DNA of 64,000 nucleotides from Ideonella paludis. Its GTDB lineage: Bacteria > Pseudomonadota > Gammaproteobacteria > Burkholderiales > Burkholderiaceae_C. A program made the translations under genes and the position numbers. Below the pieces are notes generated by a model that searched no databases, was not told the origin of the DNA, and was given only the letters and a program-made list of their open reading frames with translations. Numbering within the stretch: position 1 is the first letter of the stretch; each line of letters starts with the position of its first letter. The stretch lies in assembly GCF_018069865.1 (NCBI RefSeq), contig NZ_JAGQDG010000004.1, forward strand, positions 372,001 through 436,000. Reading direction: 5' to 3'. Positions 62,573 to 64,000 of this stretch are shown here, piece after piece.

Positions 62573-63580
62573 TCAAGTTGGACACATGCCGCGCGGCAGC
62601 GCCATGCGCACCGTCAAGCCCCCACCCTCGCGGGCATGCAGGCTGAGGTGGCCGCCATGGGCCTGGGCCACTTGGTGCGCAATCGCCAGGCCCAAGCCCC
62701 AGCCGCCCTGGGCGGCATCGGGCGCCTGCACATAGGGCTGCAGCACCTGGTCAAGCAGCTCGGCAGCCAAGCCTGGCCCACGGTCGGAGACCTCAATCAA
62801 GACCTGGTCGCCCTCCTCTCGCAGCCCCAGCTCGCCCCCGCCGCCGTGGCGCACCGCGTTGTCCAAGAGGTTGGACAGCGCCCGCCGCACCGCCAGCGGG
62901 CGGGCCATCAGCGGCGGCACCTTGCCGTGGCAGTGCAGCGGTGCGGGCACTTGCTCATACTGCTCGTTCAAGTCGTCCACCACGCTCTCGGCCAGCGCGC
63001 ACAAGTCCAGGCGCTGGGGGGCTTCGGCCTCCACGCCGCGGCTCAGCAGCGTCAGCGATTGCTCTAGCAAGGCCGCCATGTCGCGGGCGTCTTTTTGCAG
63101 CGCGGCCAGCTCGGGCGTGGCGCGCGGCGCCATCCCATCCAGGCGCAGTTGCATGCGGGTGAGCGGGCCGCGCAGGTCGTGGGCAATGCCGGCCAGCAAG
63201 GCTTGGCGCTGGCGCACTTGCTCGGTGATGCGGGTCTGCATGGCATTGAACAGCGTGGTGGCCTGCCGCGCCTCCAGCGGGCCTTCCACGGGCAGCGGCA
63301 TCAGGGCTTGGTCGGCCTGCATCGCAGCGGCCGCCTGCGCCAAGCGCTGAAAGGGCCGGGCCAGCACACGGCTGCCCACCCACACCGCCAGCGCCGCCGC
63401 CAGCACCTGGGCCAGCATGGCCAAGCCCAGCCACTGTGGTGGCGGAGGCGGGCTGCTGGGCTGAGGGCCTAGGCTGATTTGAATGAGCATGAAGGTCAGG
63501 CCGTGGCTCAGCAGCAGCAGGCCCAGCATCAGCATCACCAAGCGGCCAAACACCGTTTGCCAGCGGGTCAAAAAGCTCAT
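62573..63580 (-). CDS. Sensor histidine kinase, EnvZ/RstB-like
   Basis: A 335-residue kinase. The N-terminal helix LVMLMLGLLLLSHGLTFMLI and a second helix near MLAQVLAAALAVWVGSRVLA enclose a very short periplasmic loop. A HAMP domain follows (RPFQRLAQAAAAMQ). The H-box is LAGIAHDLRGPLTRMQLRLD, then the N-box ALSNLLDNAVRHGGGG and the G-boxes SDRGPGLAAELLD and GWGLGLAIAHQVA. It overlaps the response regulator gene by four bases. Confidence 0.92.
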   Translation of the reverse strand: MSFLTRWQTVFGRLVMLMLGLLLLSHGLTFMLIQISLGPQPSSPPPPPQWLGLAMLAQVLAAALAVWVGSRVLARPFQRLAQAAAAMQADQALMPLPVEGPLEARQATTLFNAMQTRITEQVRQRQALLAGIAHDLRGPLTRMQLRLDGMAPRATPELAALQKDARDMAALLEQSLTLLSRGVEAEAPQRLDLCALAESVVDDLNEQYEQVPAPLHCHGKVPPLMARPLAVRRALSNLLDNAVRHGGGGELGLREEGDQVLIEVSDRGPGLAAELLDQVLQPYVQAPDAAQGGWGLGLAIAHQVAQAHGGHLSLHAREGGGLTVRMALPRGMCPT

Positions 63581-64000
63581 GGCGCATCCAGTTGATAACC
63601 CAGGCCGCGCACGGTGCGAACCACCTGCCCGTCCTCGTCTTGCAGCTTGTGGCGCAGCCGGCTGACCAGCAGGTCGATGCTGCGCTCATGGCCCACCGCA
63701 CGCGGCTGGGCTTGGGCCTGCAGGTCGGCGCGGCTCAGCACCTGGCCTTTGTGCTGCAGCAGGCACATCAGCAGCCGAAACTCCGCGCCCGACAGCGGCA
63801 CCACCAGGCCGTCGGCGCGCTGCAGCTCACGCTGGCTCACCTTCAAGGTCCAGCCCGCGAACTGCCAAGCCTCTTGGCGGGCTTCGCCACTCTGGCGCCG
63901 CATCAGCACCTTGACGCGGGCCACCAGCTCGGCCGCATCAAAAGGCTTGACGACATAGTCGTCCGCCCCGCCGTACAGCCCCACCACGCGGTCCAGCGGG
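63577..64000 (-). CDS. OmpR-family response regulator, C-terminal part
   Basis: The 3' portion of a response-regulator gene that continues past the right edge. The visible ~140 residues include the end of the receiver (VGLYGGADDYVVKPFDAAEL, with the conserved Lys) and a winged-helix OmpR/PhoB DNA-binding domain (VPLSGAEFRLLMCLLQHKGQ, then SIDLLVSRLRHKLQ and VRTVRGLGYQLDAP). It is the partner of the EnvZ-type kinase, coupled by ATGA. Confidence 0.92.
   Translation of the reverse strand, partial: PLDRVVGLYGGADDYVVKPFDAAELVARVKVLMRRQSGEARQEAWQFAGWTLKVSQRELQRADGLVVPLSGAEFRLLMCLLQHKGQVLSRADLQAQAQPRAVGHERSIDLLVSRLRHKLQDEDGQVVRTVRGLGYQLDAP

Noticed and set aside
1-64000. tRNA, rRNA, CRISPR arrays, prophage structural genes or intact transposases
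   Set aside because: Looked for on both strands; no cloverleaf with CCA-type context, regular spacer-repeat array, capsid/tail gene or DDE transposase was seen.

Overview
The window looks like chromosomal DNA of a high-GC betaproteobacterium of the order Burkholderiales (Comamonadaceae/Sphaerotilaceae-like). I base this on the overall gene content: two TctC/Bug-type binding proteins around an amidohydrolase, a TrpB2-type tryptophan synthase, a divergent rluC/rne pair, NagZ, a PQQ alcohol dehydrogenase cluster and a short-chain chromate transporter pair. Assignment below order level is not possible from the sequence alone. No rRNA, tRNA, CRISPR array or intact insertion sequence was seen.

Layout. 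0-13 kb is mostly housekeeping: trpB2, a SPOR-like membrane protein, SppA, a Rieske protein, a Gph-like phosphatase and RluC on the minus strand; rne with a long leader; NagZ; a lone ABC ATPase; and a split ChrA transporter. 13-17 kb is a catabolic cassette with a GntR/UTRA regulator behind a palindromic operator, then Bug, amidohydrolase and Bug. 17-24 kb carries an SRPBCC protein, two glutathione transferases, a predicted propeller protein, an rRNA-type methyltransferase, a chemoreceptor and a flavin monooxygenase. 24.7-26.1 kb holds an argD-type aminotransferase preceded by an arginine-rich leader peptide and a terminator, a probable attenuator. 26-40 kb is mixed metabolism and regulation, including an SOS-box-controlled MmcB-like nuclease gene. 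48-64 kb has glmS, Lrp, signalling proteins, a PQQ-dehydrogenase operon with its divergent two-component system, an esterase, HupE, a DUF3500 lipoprotein and an EnvZ/OmpR-type pair that runs off the right edge.

Accessory DNA. Two inserts stand out by composition and by duplicated host-gene 3' ends. A HEAT-repeat gene (31.1-32.7 kb) lies between the 3' end of a DJ-1/PfpI gene and a diverged, synonymously different copy of that same 3' end. A larger islet (40.8-48 kb), downstream of glmS, holds a two-lipoprotein operon and a 1277-residue fusion protein (methyltransferase, HKD nuclease, SF2 helicase, S24-like, DUF3427). A second, synonymously altered copy of the last eight glmS codons lies at its right border, within a tandem structured repeat. 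A family of TA-flanked, 265-269 bp elements with perfect or near-perfect terminal inverted repeats and multi-hairpin folding occurs at 1.7, 28.3 and 59.9 kb.

The best candidates for something undescribed are the fused defence-like protein at the glmS hotspot, the arginine leader before argD, and the HEAT gene islet with its duplicated gene end.
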